In this document: piece by piece, positions 11,391 through 23,345 of the stretch
Position numbering within the stretch: position 1 is the first letter of the stretch
Layout of the letters: each line of letters starts with the position of its first letter
DNA from: Endomychus coccineus
Lineage: Eukaryota > Arthropoda > Insecta > Coleoptera > Endomychidae
NCBI GenBank assembly: GCA_958510875.1
Contig: OY294069.1
Coordinates: 166,841,111-166,905,110, forward strand
Direction: 5' to 3'
Length of the DNA stretch: 64,000 bases
The notes under the pieces: generated by a model
The model's database searches: none
Seen by the model: the letters and a program-made list of their open reading frames with translations, nothing else
What the model was told of the DNA's origin: nothing
Program-made: the position numbers and the translations under genes

Positions 11391-12400
11391 AGAAGAGAGA
11401 ATACATTCTTATAATTTTATAAGAGCAAAAGTGAATTTCTTGCGGTATTCATTCCACTTGAGATTTTCTTGCAAGGAAATTATTTATCCAACTTTTTTTA
11501 CTAAAGTGATCAGTCACAAACTATCCAGTATCCATGTAGGTTCCTATTGAAAAAAAACCGAAGCAATCAATGTTTTACAATATAAATATAAGCTCAACCG
11601 ATAAAACATCTATCGTCGACGAATTCTATTTCCGCGTTTTCATTCAAATAATGCAGTTGGCATACAATCGGGTTCAGGTGTGTGTATATGTGTGTAAAAC
11701 ATTGGAATTCTGGCGTGTGGCTTCGTCGTGTTTCTTCCTCCGAATCGCATTTTGGCAAAGCGGATATTAAACGGGCCCGTTTGTACGGCAATCTTTCTAT
11801 TTCGGGGCGAGAGCGTGCATGAAAAGCGACATGTAACTTTAAAAATGTATTTCGCCGTGTTGCTGATTAATGTCGGAGGGTGCGGGTGGCACCCAACGAG
11901 GGGCGGTTTCGTGCTACGTGTCTCCAGGCCCCAGACCTGTTGAGTTTTAATCGTCGGCAGGGGATTGACTGCGCTAGTCCGTCTGAACACATATTTTGAA
12001 TACATATTAGATTATTAGCACACGTGCTATTCCCTCGGGGCGGACTTGGTAGGTTTTCATATTAAATTACTTAGCAAATTTCTAGTGAATTAGTGTTTTT
12101 AAGAGCACTTTGTTCTCCACATTATTTCCGTACGTGCGTATGATGTTTAATCAGACTCCTTCGAAAATTATCTCTTTGAAGAAAACTGATATTTCGTACA
12201 TTATACGATTACATTCGTATATTATTAGTGACTTATTTGGCGAGATGACTTCTGGTTATGATTGAAAATCAAAGAGCTATTAGTTCCATCATTGGAACAA
12301 CTATCTCTATGCAGTCCTCAATATCCATGCTCTGTATCAGCACGAAGAGTACCCTCTCATCGGACGATAATGTGAAACTATAAATAAATAAGAAAAAATC
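11391..12400. other. Low-repeat stretch with GC-richer island (about 11690-12040)
   Basis: Inside this AT-rich window the segment around 11690-12040 is clearly richer in G and C, with open frames on both strands (minus 121 codons, 11640-12005; plus 71 codons, 11728-11943). Neither frame shows a known domain. It contains a TG-repeat-like run near 11681. It could be a host regulatory island or an unrecognised exon. Confidence 0.35.
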
Positions 12401-12600
12401 ACCCACTAAACCTAAACGTACTGGTAAAATACTGAGGAGCTTTCATCTCCATGTAGTCATCATCGGATCAAACTAAATTATAATGCAAAACGTGCTTGTT
12501 CAAATACTTTTTGTGATTAATTAGTAGGGTATATACGGGATTACCTCAGCTGCAGATAAATCTGAATTAACGAAATTGCTTTTTCGCTTAAAATTTTTCC
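12400..12600. repeat. Copy of the CTGATGA-hairpin dispersed repeat
   Basis: Shares the blocks AAACTAAATTATAA and AATTGCTTTTTCG, and the hairpin, with the copy at 860-1030. The hairpin core is degraded here. Confidence 0.6.
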
Positions 12601-15260
12601 ATCGCCTCTAAATTACCTAGATATATGATTTTTCACAATTATTTTTCTTCATCTGTAAGGTAAGTGCGAAAAATAAGGCCCGGTTAAGGAAAAATAATTT
12701 TTATTTTGGTGAAGCTATATAAAATAAACAATATTCTCGTAAACTAACATGACACACTCTCTTTTCTATCAAAAAATAAACTTATGTATGAAAAAACTGA
12801 AGTAATTGCAAAACACAGATATTTTTTCAAAAGAATGCAAACGGGTTTTATTCCTACCCCTGGAAACTATGAGATCTGCTACTTTTCCTCATCGTCTGAT
12901 GCAGTGTAACCCTAACAATCATTATGAGCCCATGTTTGGCACACAATACATTGCCTCCTATCTTTTTTAGAGCTCTCCTAGCACAACAAGCAGTCATCAG
13001 CGACCCAAAAAACCTACTATAGTGGTCTTTTTTGCAACAAAACCATACTTTATCATGGATTGTTTTCATAAGAATGCTCCTCTGAGGGGTTTAAACCCCG
13101 TTTTTGGGGGAGGGGGTGAAAGGTCGACCCCCGCGGTCTGGATAATCATGAATGATCTATGGAGTATTAGGAACAAAATGCAAAAAAATTTCGAAATTCT
13201 AGCTTACAATATATTTTTTTTCATTAAGGCCTTTATTCCGGCTTATTGCCTGGACTATGAGGCAAGAGTCCAGCATTAAATTAAGGAGATACATCTGCTA
13301 GGATTGAGGTCCTACTAAGACGGGAAGTATAATTTCACCAACTCAAAGTCAGGCTATTGATAACAAAAACAGTGGCGGTTCGTGAACTTTTTAAGAGAGG
13401 AGGCTGGACATAAAACGTTCTTGTAAAAATATACTCTATTCAGCCAATAAATTTAACCTTTGTGGCGAATATATAAGCTATCTGATAGTGTTTACATTAA
13501 TGTAACTTCTGTAACAATAATATTACAGCTAATTATAGACATTATTGAGTGTATATCTTCTGATTTAGCTGAGAGTTGTTTTTCACCATTTTCTGTATAA
13601 TGGTATTGTAGATTCAACTTCATTCCTTTCACCCATTCATATTTCGATATCATTCACCTTTTCTATTCATCCATTTTGTAATATTTTTTCCATAATGTGT
13701 ATTTCAACCGATTTAATTCCTAACTTCAAGTAAATTTCAATCACACTCGGTATGAGTTTTTTTATTTCTTATATTTTGAGGGTAATTTAACCTCGTTTGA
13801 ATCCCCTAGTTAGGAACAATTTATCATTTGGTTGGTTAAAATACACTGGCACTCAAAATTTATATTCAATGGTTCATCTTCACTGTAACTGTCGCCAACC
13901 AAGTAATAAAATAGTTATAGTTTATCGGCGAGTAAGAGGAATTTGATACAGTTACAGTTGGTATCTTTAGAATCTTGAAAGTGCAATCAATTTATTTTTC
14001 GGAATCTTATAAAAGACATACCGTTACGTTTGGAAGAGGAGGAACTACTCAACAAAATTTCCGTACTAGATGGATTTGAAAATACTCGGAAATAATACAC
14101 TATAGCTGGGGATTATGGGGCAAATTTCGTCCTTGTTTTCACTGAACTGATCCTTTGTACCTAAGTTTATTGTAAATTTTTCCAACTCCATTTCCTATTT
14201 CATACCAGTTCCATTCAATTTTTTCCAAATTAAAATATTTGGTCCTATTAATACCCTCATTGAGCGAAAGGATCTAATTCGCCGTATTTATGCAGGATCA
14301 CAGATAGTATAAAAAAAGCGGAATGTCTTTTATTGTAATAAATACTACAGTAAAAATATAAAAAATGTCCGAACAAGGGAATAGAGACTCGTTTATCTAA
14401 TCTCACTAAATAGTAACAGGATAATACGGCACATTTGCATGCGTCAACATATCTAATCCGTTGACAATTCGGAATAACGTCAGATTTTTACGGCAGCCAA
14501 ATTCCCCCCAGGCCGAAGTTGGATGCGAGGCAAATAAAAATTAAATGCGCTGAAATACTGCTGCCATTTGTTAGGGCATGTATCCACTGGACCCTCATTC
14601 GTTAAGCCCAGCATTGTATCATGCGGAAAACTGCCTCAAATATATTGAAAGTAGAAATGCGTGTTACATCAATCCCTCATAAATCAGCCAGATTACGATT
14701 GTTTCAGCGCAGCCTTCTTCCTAATAAACATGTATATTTCTTCGAACAAAAGAGTTGAAATGCTGTTACCAACAGAAATTATTTCCGAGGCATTCGCGAT
14801 ATTTCTGGATTGATGTTAAATATCACAACGTCTATAGTAATGTTGATTCAAATTTGAAACTTTACAATTTAATTTCAAAATATCATACAATTAATGGAAT
14901 TGTTGGAGGAGCACTCATTGGGGTGAAATCCCCTTCTGCGAGATCTATTTTACTTATTCATTCAACGTCGGCTCATTTCTGCTACTATGTCTAATGGCCA
15001 ACGCCAGGAGGCAAGCTGACCCCAACCTGGAAATTTCGCCGCATCCTGACTATTTCCATGTGCCGGGGAGGATCTTCCATGTACAGTGACATCATATCTG
15101 TATCCATGCGAAAAAGAGCCCGGTTAGATATTATCTTGGCCAAAAACTAACACCGCCTTGGCCCGACATATTCAGTATATGTAAAGACCCGGGTACGAGA
15201 CCTATACGATCCGGTCTCGTAAGTAAGTAAGTGAAAACCGTACAAACCGTGTGATTGTAA
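12601..15260. other. Unassigned stretch
   Basis: No gene recognised. The minus-strand frame at 12854-13069 and the plus frame at 13022-13279 have no known motif. The part around 14480-15160 is GC-richer and low in repeats; see findings. Confidence 0.4.
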
Positions 15261-15294
15261 TATATTGATATAAAAACTCTTAACAATTTATTTT

Positions 15295-16930
15295 GCCCCA
15301 CGTTGTGGTGACAATTGATATAAAAACTCTTTACTGAGTTTTATTCTTTAATTATGATTTGAATTAATTTGAATATTGATTTGAATATTTCAATGTTTTG
15401 AAATCTACCGGCTAGCTTTTATTTGTATTTTAAATCTTATGTTTGTTTTGATTTGAATAATGAACTTTTAATTTTTTATTTTATATCTATGGAATTAAAC
15501 ACAATGTTCTTTGAATGTTAAAAACTTTTATATTTAGATTTCTATGACTCTATTTTTTATCTCGAGTATTAATTTTAACAATTTTATGTTCAAATAGATC
15601 TATGATCTAACCTCACAATTATTTACTATTTATATTTGTTTACACAGTTATAATCTACAATCTTTCTTTCAGATTTACAGACAGATAATAATACAATGGA
15701 GAAATAACAAATAAACTTACGTTTAGTTTATATCCAAGAATATGTTTTTAAAAATGTAGGCAATGTTCACTTGGCTTGATTTTCTTATTAATTTGATAAT
15801 TCACTTTACCCGTAGGTACACAATTTCTATGCTATACACAAATCACAGGTAAACAATGTGGTTACTTCTTCAGAAATCAGGAACTGTTGATAATTGTTAA
15901 CTTGTCTTATTCTTTTTCAAAAGATATAAAACCTTAAATGATATATTGGACGTTGTCGGAGACTAACTATTATACAATGCTACTTGTGAATTATGGTTAT
16001 AATAATTTTTAAAAACTTTGTTCGAAGACTGGGAACACTACTTGACTTGTATAAATTACTTATTTGCTTCGGTTACTTTCAACCTTACTGGAACACTTGG
16101 GTTCACCGATGTTTATCCAAAAACTAAGGTTATGGAAATTTTATGATTAGCTTGAGTACCTTGACTCTTCAGATGTTGATGGCTAACTAACTTGGCTTGT
16201 CTTCAGATGCCTTTTATAGGCCTTCAAAAAGGACGCCAAGTATTTTCAAAAATAACCAATGAGGTGCTTAGTTTACCTATCAAGAATGCTTTGTTGATTG
16301 TTGAAAACTGACAGAACTATTACATTGTTACTAGTCTGACGTCTATAAAATCGCCTCGACCAATCAGAACTTAGTATTCTTGAAATTTTTAATTATTGGA
16401 GATTTTCATCTTATTTTAAATGATAATGATTCCTTCTTTTTAAATTCATATTGCCTACATTTTTCCACACACTTTGGTATAAGATAACCTATGATTAGGT
16501 TATTATTGATATAATTATTATAAATTTGACAGTTGTCATTATTAAAAACTAATACATAATATAACATATCAATAACATTTCTTTAACATTATATAACTCA
16601 AATTTACTAATCCTAACTTATATCTATAACATTTTTCAATAGTTTGTGCTATCTCATGATAGTTTTTGTAATCATTTTAATTATGATTTCTGCCTTCGTA
16701 ACACTGTACGTTTATTCACTTTCACTGAAGTTCTTGTTTTACACTTTTATTCTAATTACATTGTTGTTTATTATGTTTTACATTGTTCATTATATTATAC
16801 TAACTATTATTTAACTTTTAATATTGTTTTTAATACCATATAATATCTTTTTATTAATCTTTTCTGATTTTCAATGTTCGGTAAGTTCTAATTTTATCAT
16901 TTTTGTTGTTTAGGAAATGAAATCATAACA
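15295..16930 (-). mobile_element. Possible long terminal repeat with primer-binding-like site
   Basis: On the minus strand a motif GTCACCACAACGTGGGGC (15312-15295) resembles the junction where an LTR ends and a Gypsy/BEL-type primer-binding region (often ...CAACGTGGGGC) begins. Upstream on that strand is a good TATA box, CCTATAAAAGG (TATAAAAG at 16218-16211). An 18-bp direct repeat (15264-15281 and 15314-15331) brackets the junction. The start of the LTR, placed near 16930 (TGTTATGATTTC), is a guess. No gag or pol coding was seen below 15295, so it would be a solo or decayed LTR. Confidence 0.3.
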
Positions 16931-17401
16931 ATATATTCACTAGCTGTTGTCCGCCGACTCCCCCAGCGGAAATAGCTAACACACGTAGTAACAGTTGACT
17001 AATTTATTGCAAATGATCAGAAACAGCTAAAGGCAAGACATCGAATTGAATTTGCTGTCGCATCTAGTATTTTACAACTCTTTCTTTCATACTCCATGTA
17101 TTACTATAATATTTTGGTATCAGGTGAAACGTCAAGATCACCGATATGAAGGACTCAAACCTTACTTTCACGGTACCATAGAGGAATCAATATAGCCTCA
17201 TTATAAAGTATCTATGTTCCATGACGTATAGGTACACATGGTTTCGGTGTTTAGGAAATGTGAAATCATTTTAGACTTTCAAAACATTTGTTACATTTAA
17301 TTTCTTATTATTGGTGACAAATTGTTCCACCACACTGTGGCATTCTCACAGCTTGGAGTTATCGACTTAAGCTACATGTGAAATTATGTTGAATATTTGG
17401 A
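16931..17401. other. Unassigned stretch
   Basis: No gene or repeat recognised. Confidence 0.5.
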
Positions 17402-17616
17402 GTGTTATTGATAGTCATTAAGGTGAATTTGATCATTCTTGTTGCCTGGTTCTGATTGCGTTTTCACAGTTTTCAGATTTCAGTAAAAGATAGGTTAGAA
17501 TTTTGACGTTCATACTTTTATTATTTTTACAAACGTCAAAAATCAAAACTGTGGCAACATAGTCAGAACCAGGCAATAACAATCATCAAATACAATTCAA
17601 TGACTAACTAAAACAC
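17402..17616. mobile_element. 215-bp hairpin MITE
   Basis: Arms of about 80 bases (17402-17480 and 17537-17616) are imperfect reverse complements, starting GTGTT and sharing TTGCCTGGTTCTGA. A short loop separates them. There is no coding capacity. The target duplication is not clear. Confidence 0.75.
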
Positions 17617-17759
17617 GTCCGTCCACCACATTACTCCCCCTCGCAGCTCAACGTCACAAGATGGCTTTTGGGAAAATGCACCCTACGACCTGATTAGTTG
17701 AAATTCTTGTGAAAAAATTAAGTACCTTTACAAATTTTTTTATTACATATGTGTGATGT

Positions 17760-18235
17760 GCATTGTTTGATAAACTGTTATCCAGAATAAAACCCAGATA
17801 CTTAAACTCGGTTACAAGTTAAATTTTTTTGATTATTGATTTTCAATGAGTGCGGAAGTTTATATTCAGTTGTTTATATTTGTAAGGTGTAGTTAGAATC
17901 ATAGCTTTTGTTTTGGATCTATTTAATTTCAATTTATTGACGTCCAAGTAATTATGAATTTTTTCCAATCAACTATTCATTCAAGTTGAGGCTGCATTCA
18001 TGAGATACACACAACAGAGTATCATCAGCAGATAGATTAATAAAATCACAGCTGTGACATAAGCCGACATCATTAACGTAAATTAAAAATAGAAAGGGTT
18101 ACCTTAAGCAAACCCTGAGGTACACCAACTTGTGTGTTATCAGGATTTGAATAAACGTTATCCACTTTTGTAATTTGTTGTCGATCATTCAAGTAGTTAT
18201 TAAGCCACCTTAAACTTTATGCCGCCTAAACCATA
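17760..18235 (-). pseudogene. LINE reverse transcriptase fragment, decayed
   Basis: Minus-strand translation gives WLNNYLNDRQQITKVDNVY and then GVPQG (RT motif with invariant PQG). After a frameshift come NDVGLCHSCDFINLSADDTLLC (ADD catalytic motif) and a later TEFKYLGFILDNSL (the YLG motif following the RT palm). The order is right for a non-LTR retrotransposon ORF2. At least two frameshifts and several stops exist. The block between PQG and ADD is of normal length, so decay is mostly by point changes. The clade is not certain; the motif style is Jockey/CR1-like. Confidence 0.75.
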
Positions 18236-19235
18236 GAAGTATTATATTAAACTCAAGTAAAGGCTAGCTCTACCTTAAATTTACACCGGCCACCACATGG
18301 GATTCAATTCTGATGCAAATACGTTATTCTTTGTGAAAGTAAAAATTAAACACCATGTTAGGTCCGTCCAATTCAACAAATACGAATTTCACGATAAGAA
18401 AGAGTGAAAATAATTCGAGGTAGGAAGTCGGCGAACGTTTTCATGGCTGACATGTCTACAGACGACACTGATGATATTCTTATATTTTTCGGTCTTGCAT
18501 ATGCAGCGAAATTTGAATAATGTAATTTCCTTTGACATCGCGGAAAATATCTAGATTTGGAATTGTTTCTGACAGATACGCCAGTTACGAGTTCATGGCA
18601 GATTTTAATACCATCATATAGACTATGCAACAAAGTGGATTTCCCTAAAAATAAACGTCAACTTCGCGGAGCTAAGTGACTTCGTTTCGTTGGCAGTGAA
18701 GTCCCGAGTGCTACGAATACGAACGCCGTCGGCACGAAGGAGTGACATGGAACATTGCAATACAGACTGCCGACGAATGAGTTTAACATTCACTGAATAG
18801 GGTGAAAAGAGAGATAAATAGAATAACTCCATTAACAAGATATTATAACTTATATTAGAAAGTACATTAGTCCAAGGATTTGAGGAATTTTCTTGTCCGC
18901 AAGCTTCAATTTTGGTATATTCTTATGTATTTTGATATGCTGAACAGTAGTTCACATTTGGATTAACCCTGTGCTCGAAAAACTATGGCGATTTTTCGGA
19001 ACCAAAATATGTTCATTATCCGATTTTTTGCATTTTGAGAGAAAACCATGAGTTGTATGGTAGAATACAATAGTTGTTGGGGGGATAAATATCGAAGTCC
19101 GAAGTCAATTTGACTACGTGGACTCAAGATAAGGTTTTTTCGTTCATAACTTCGCTAAACGTTCTTAGAATTTTTGGAAACTAATCACGATGACATGTGG
19201 AAGGAGGGAACACCACTCAATTAGAAAACAAATGA
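18236..19235. other. Unassigned stretch
   Basis: The minus-strand frames at 18373-18633 and 18623-18838 match nothing I recognise. The right half may belong to the transposase relic that follows. Confidence 0.4.
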
Positions 19236-19562
19236 ATTTGTACAACTGAATGGCTCCCCTGCCCATTACGGAAGACAAGTACGAGAATGGCTAAATAGGA
19301 AGTACGGTGAAAGATGGATTGGTAAAGGTGGTCCAGTTGCATGGCCTCCTCGATCACCTGACCTTAATCCTCTTTTGCTTGGGGTTATTTGGAAGATAGA
19401 ATTTATTCCACGCCGGTTCATAAAAGAAAAGATCTACTGAATCGTCTTCGAAGAGCTTGTGGAGAAATAAACAATAACGTGTTAATTCGAACAAGAAGGT
19501 CGTTGAGAAATCGATGTCGTCGATGCGTTGAAGTAAATGGAAATTCCATGAGAAAACCCTGA
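19236..19562 (+). pseudogene. Tc1/mariner-superfamily transposase, C-terminal relic
   Basis: The plus strand encodes FVQLNGSPAHYGRQVREW, GGPVAWPPRSPDLNP and, after frameshifts, SLRNRCRRCVEVNG before a stop at 19560-19562. This matches the C-terminal half of insect transposases with FQQDGAPxHY and WPPRSPDLNPLDFFLWG motifs. The catalytic Asp of the first motif is changed to Asn, and the acidic residue expected after SPDLNPL is lost. Two further relics of related type lie at 34671-35013 and 44960-45370. A terminus-like ACACCCTGTGTA follows at about 19970-19985. Non-functional. Confidence 0.75.
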
Positions 19563-19988
19563 TTGGAAAATCAGAATAGCTCGGACAGGAAGCCTCTAAG
19601 TGAGATTTATTTCTTTTTTATAGAAAATAAATCATAGTTTTCAAATTTATATATAATAGTATTTTCCAACCATTGGCGTAGTAGTTTAAGGAGTTTGAAT
19701 GCGTACAGAGCCCCATAACTACGCTACTGTATTTGTATCAAAAACATCTTGTCACCAAAAAAGTTTCTCATCCAGTAAAACTGAAGTGTACCAAGTTCGA
19801 ACTAAAAATCTTCATTTGTTTAGAAGATAATGAAGGAAAGGTGATAATTTTTCAAAACTTCAAAACCTTGTATCTTGGGAACGAAGTGATTTAGAGAAAA
19901 ATTTCATATGAAAGACCCATATTATTCTTAGAAGTTCTATCGTACACAGGAGTTACAAGCGAAAAAATTGAAACACCCTGTGTAAATA

Positions 19989-21001
19989 TACAGGATGTCC
20001 GGATAAGGGTACGGAGTGTCTGTATCTCGACAGTGGTAAGGGTTAGAGGTTTGGGAAAAAATCCTTACGAGTACAGTGGGCAAGTGAATTAGCTGGAAAT
20101 TGTTTTGAAGTTCGTAATTTAACCGCTAGGAGGCGTAACTGCTATGAAGAAACATAAAGTTCACGCTATCTCAGAAAGTTAGACGATGAGCTATAACGTT
20201 GAAAACATTTGATAGATTCGGTAATACCGCATCATTTTGCTTCCCAATATTTTTTCGTATTTGTCATAATAATGGAGGAGGAGGCCAATGCATTTCTCAA
20301 TATAATGAACCATTCAACCGATTTGAGTATTTTTGACCTTGGTTGGAAGAGAATTTTATTATCTTTCGAATTTTTTTTTATAGGATCGTTTATTTGAAAA
20401 CAATTAAACTAGAGGGCATTGTCTGCAGTGATTACACATTTCTATGATTTTTGGAAAAAATTTGGAAGGAACGGTACTATTTTCTCGACAGGCCTTCAGC
20501 CATCATAAACATAGCTAAATTTTGGTGAGAACTGCATCGCGATATCTCCATCCGTTCTCGATTCATAGGGGGAAATGTTAAAAATTCGAGTACTTCTATC
20601 AGATCAAGTTACCTTCGCAAGTAGAACAAATCACATAGATCATAAAAGGCTCTTCCATACGAGATCAAAAATATTGAAATCAGTTAAATGGTTCAGGAGA
20701 TATTTGAGTGTAAATATTGAAAAATCCATTGGCCTCCCCCTCCCTTGTGATGACAGATACGAAATGTTGCGGAGCAAAATGATGTTTTCGAAGCTATAGC
20801 TCATCGTCTAAATTTCCGAGATGGCGTGAATTTTATTTTTCTTCATAGCAGTTACGCCTCCTAGCGGTTGAATTACGAACTTCAAGATAACTTACAGCCA
20901 TTTCTCTTGCTCACTTCACTCATAAGGATTTTTTCCCAAACCTCTAGGCCTTACCATTGTCGAGATACCGCCACTCCGTACCCTTATCTGGACACCCTGT
21001 A
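19989..21001. mobile_element. 1-kb foldback element with about 225-bp inverted arms
   Basis: The left arm 19989-20215 (starts TACAGGATGTCCGGATAAGG) and right arm 20775-21001 (ends ATCTGGACACCCTGTA) are reverse complements with roughly 85% identity by eye over their whole length. Flanks read ATA/TAT, consistent with a TA target. The middle (20216-20774) has only short frames without known domains. It is a non-autonomous foldback or MITE-like element whose termini fit the TACAGG-type Tc1/mariner group. Confidence 0.85.
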
Positions 21002-21079
21002 TATAGAGATGGTGTGGTCTGTGATCATTTCTCAAGAAAGTTTATCACTTTTGAAACAAAGTACAGACAAATATTTAGG

Positions 21080-21330
21080 TGATTTAGAAGGGATGGAAAT
21101 GCTTTAACGAAAAAGCAATTTATTAAATCCCAATTTATCTCCAGCTAAGGGTAACCCATTGTTGCATTATTGTCCCCAAATAGTATTTAAACAGGTTTGA
21201 TTTATAATTTAGTTTATTCTGCTGATGGCTACTTGGTAGCCGAAAGGTCTTCAGTACTTTATTAGTATTTTTATTGGATAAGGGTGATTATTTCTCATCA
21301 ATAGTGTTATAATGTATTCACAGTGTGAAC
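21080..21330 (+). repeat. CTGATGA-hairpin dispersed repeat, plus-strand copy
   Basis: Reverse-orientation copy of the 810-1030 repeat. Here GGCTACTTGGTAGCC-GAAAGG is well preserved, but the preceding core reads CTGCTGA. It directly follows the foldback element. Confidence 0.65.
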
Positions 21331-22190
21331 TCTTTTATAGTTTATTGTATTCCATATAGTATTCACAACTCCTACCTTGTTATAAGTTCCATATTTTTTA
21401 AATATTAAAGTCGCCTACAAGCTGCAAAGGCTCAATCGTCATCGAGAACGTTAACTGAAATTAAATTGCCCGTCAAATGAAAAATGTAATGAAACTTTAA
21501 AAACACATGTTTTTTAGTAATATCCTATTCAGGACATTGTGTTTTTAAAATCCCTCGAGCATTAGCAAATTGATAGATAATTTTCGCGACAGAGCTGAGC
21601 GCTTCGCGCTTTCGTGCCTCTGCGAAAAATGATCGCCTATTTACCTACCATGCACTCAAGATATTACCTATGATGATCCATCTTTTTTAGTCCCCGGGGA
21701 AATAATTGCGAAAATCATGCACAATGTTTCTATTTTCAAATATGCAATAAATCAACAAAGTCTAATTCGCTTGGAATAAAATTCACCAGCTGCTCATGCA
21801 TTTCGAATTAATTAATTGACATTGTCAGCATTATGATCATCTGAATGAAATTATGCAAATCCTGCACATTTCAGTTTACTTTTAATAAGCGTCAGTTATT
21901 ATTAATGAGTACTACCTCTAGTGGTTACTGTATCAATATTTGACTCCACTCCAGTGCTCCGTTGTCTCAGCTTGACACCTCGACACATTTCACGTCTTCG
22001 TTTTCTTATACATCTTAGTTTATCTCGTCGCATGATAATCGATAATCAAACCAGGTGAGACAATTATATATGCTCGGTATTTCACATTAGCAAATCTATA
22101 CCCATTTGTTTTTTTTTTTACATCGATTAAACCTTTCACCTGTTAATAATGAAAACTCTTGCCTTCCGGATGGATTTCGCGTCACAGAAA
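21331..22190. other. Low-repeat stretch with homeodomain- and POU-like sites
   Basis: No gene. The part at about 21540-21900 contains a CG-rich palindromic block (GAGCGCTTCGCGCTTTCG), TTAATTAATT (about 21807-21817) and the octamer ATGCAAAT (21853-21860). It looks like unique host sequence, perhaps regulatory; this is inference. Confidence 0.35.
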
Positions 22191-22320
22191 CTCGAATGGA
22201 TGCCGACGTTTCGCCAACCATTACAGGTGGCATCTTCAGGGCAGACTTGAGGCTTAGTGTTAATGTGACCTATTTCCCGAGAATTTATATATAATTCACA
22301 CCTGGGTCAAGAATCTTCAT
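22190..22320 (-). mobile_element. Penelope-like terminal fragment with hammerhead-like motif
   Basis: Holds a minus-strand hammerhead-like motif (22201-22243). It is followed by ACCTATTTCCCGAGAATTTAT, a block repeated at 6210 and 23308. Probably part of a Penelope-like terminal segment. Confidence 0.55.
22201..22243 (-). ncRNA. Candidate hammerhead ribozyme (Penelope type)
   Basis: Minus strand: stem I TGCC/GGCA (four pairs), core CTGAAGA, one extra T, stem II GCCACC/GGTTGGC around TGTAAT, then GAAAC-GTC with cleavage expected after GTC and before GGCATC. Stem III is minimal, with no visible loop. All invariant positions are present. Confidence 0.55.
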
Positions 22321-22859
22321 CATGGTGTTGACTAATTTCTCCACTTTGGTGAATATAAACCTCTGAGAGGATAGCAGATCATTGATAAACATTATTCGAT
22401 TTGATGCCCCGCCAATGATCAATTATTAACGCCCATCCATCTTAAGTTCAATCGTTTTTGAATTGAGCAGTGTGGGTATGAGTATTCCTATGGTTGGAAA
22501 TTACTCTGACAATACTCATTCTATGATGGAATCTAGGTTCTTTATTTTTCAATTTTCCGTTGGCACAGAAACTTCAAACTTATTTATACTTACCCAGAAC
22601 ATTTCTCAGTCAATTCTATCTAATTTTTGGTAAGAATGGTTAAGGGGAGTCTTGAAATGGAACCCTTTCATAGTTTAGGAAATAAAATGAAGGTCTGAAA
22701 TGGAATATGCAATATTTTGTCAGTGAGTGTATAAAACATCATATTCCTCACAATCATCTGTCTGCTTGAGACTTCAGTTGCCGATAGTTTTGTTCATGTC
22801 AACAAAATCTGGAAACGACTGAAACCAAAAACATCACGTTCAATTATCTACTTTCGAAC

Positions 22860-23345
22860 CAGATGTTTAAGATTTATGAGGTAATAGAAAAAGGTTATCA
22901 GGCCTTATTAGAAATATTGCTATTCAACCATTCTACCTAAGGTATACTTTTAACATTCTAGAGACGTATGTAGGAATTTGCAAGGGTTTTAATTAATTAA
23001 ATTAGTATGAATCTGACTTAATGATTGAATATCTGTTCTATGATTCACAGATTTGGAGTCACGTTTTATGTAAATCATCTCCAAAATAGATCTTTTATAT
23101 TAATTGGTTTCCTTAGTTGGAATATTGATATTTTTGTAATCGAATCGATGGTTTTAATCGAAGCAGTACTGAGCAAGGGCAGTGGAATTTCCTAAGTTTT
23201 TGTTTCTTTTGCTATACTCATGGATACATTCTTTTTTTTAGACATAATAAGTCTTCTGATGATGGTCGTGAGAACGAAAATAATAAACATATGTGTTACT
23301 GTTACCTATTTCCCGAGAATTTATGTATAATTTTTACCTGGGTCA
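22860..23345. mobile_element. Penelope-like relic, opposite-orientation copy of 5.7-6.2 kb
   Basis: 22868-23110 is the reverse complement of about 5760-6003, with many small differences. At 23245-23345 follows the segment CTGATGATGGTCGTGAGA-ACGAAAATAATAAAC in plus orientation. Here 17 bases covering GAAA, stem III and the cleavage site are missing relative to 6140-6183, so this hammerhead copy is dead. Confidence 0.6.

Noticed and set aside
12630..12675. Second recursive-splice-like site on the plus strand (pyrimidine run then AAG|GTAAGT)
   Set aside because: The acceptor would be AAG, which is weak, and the strand conflicts with the stronger candidate at 32277.
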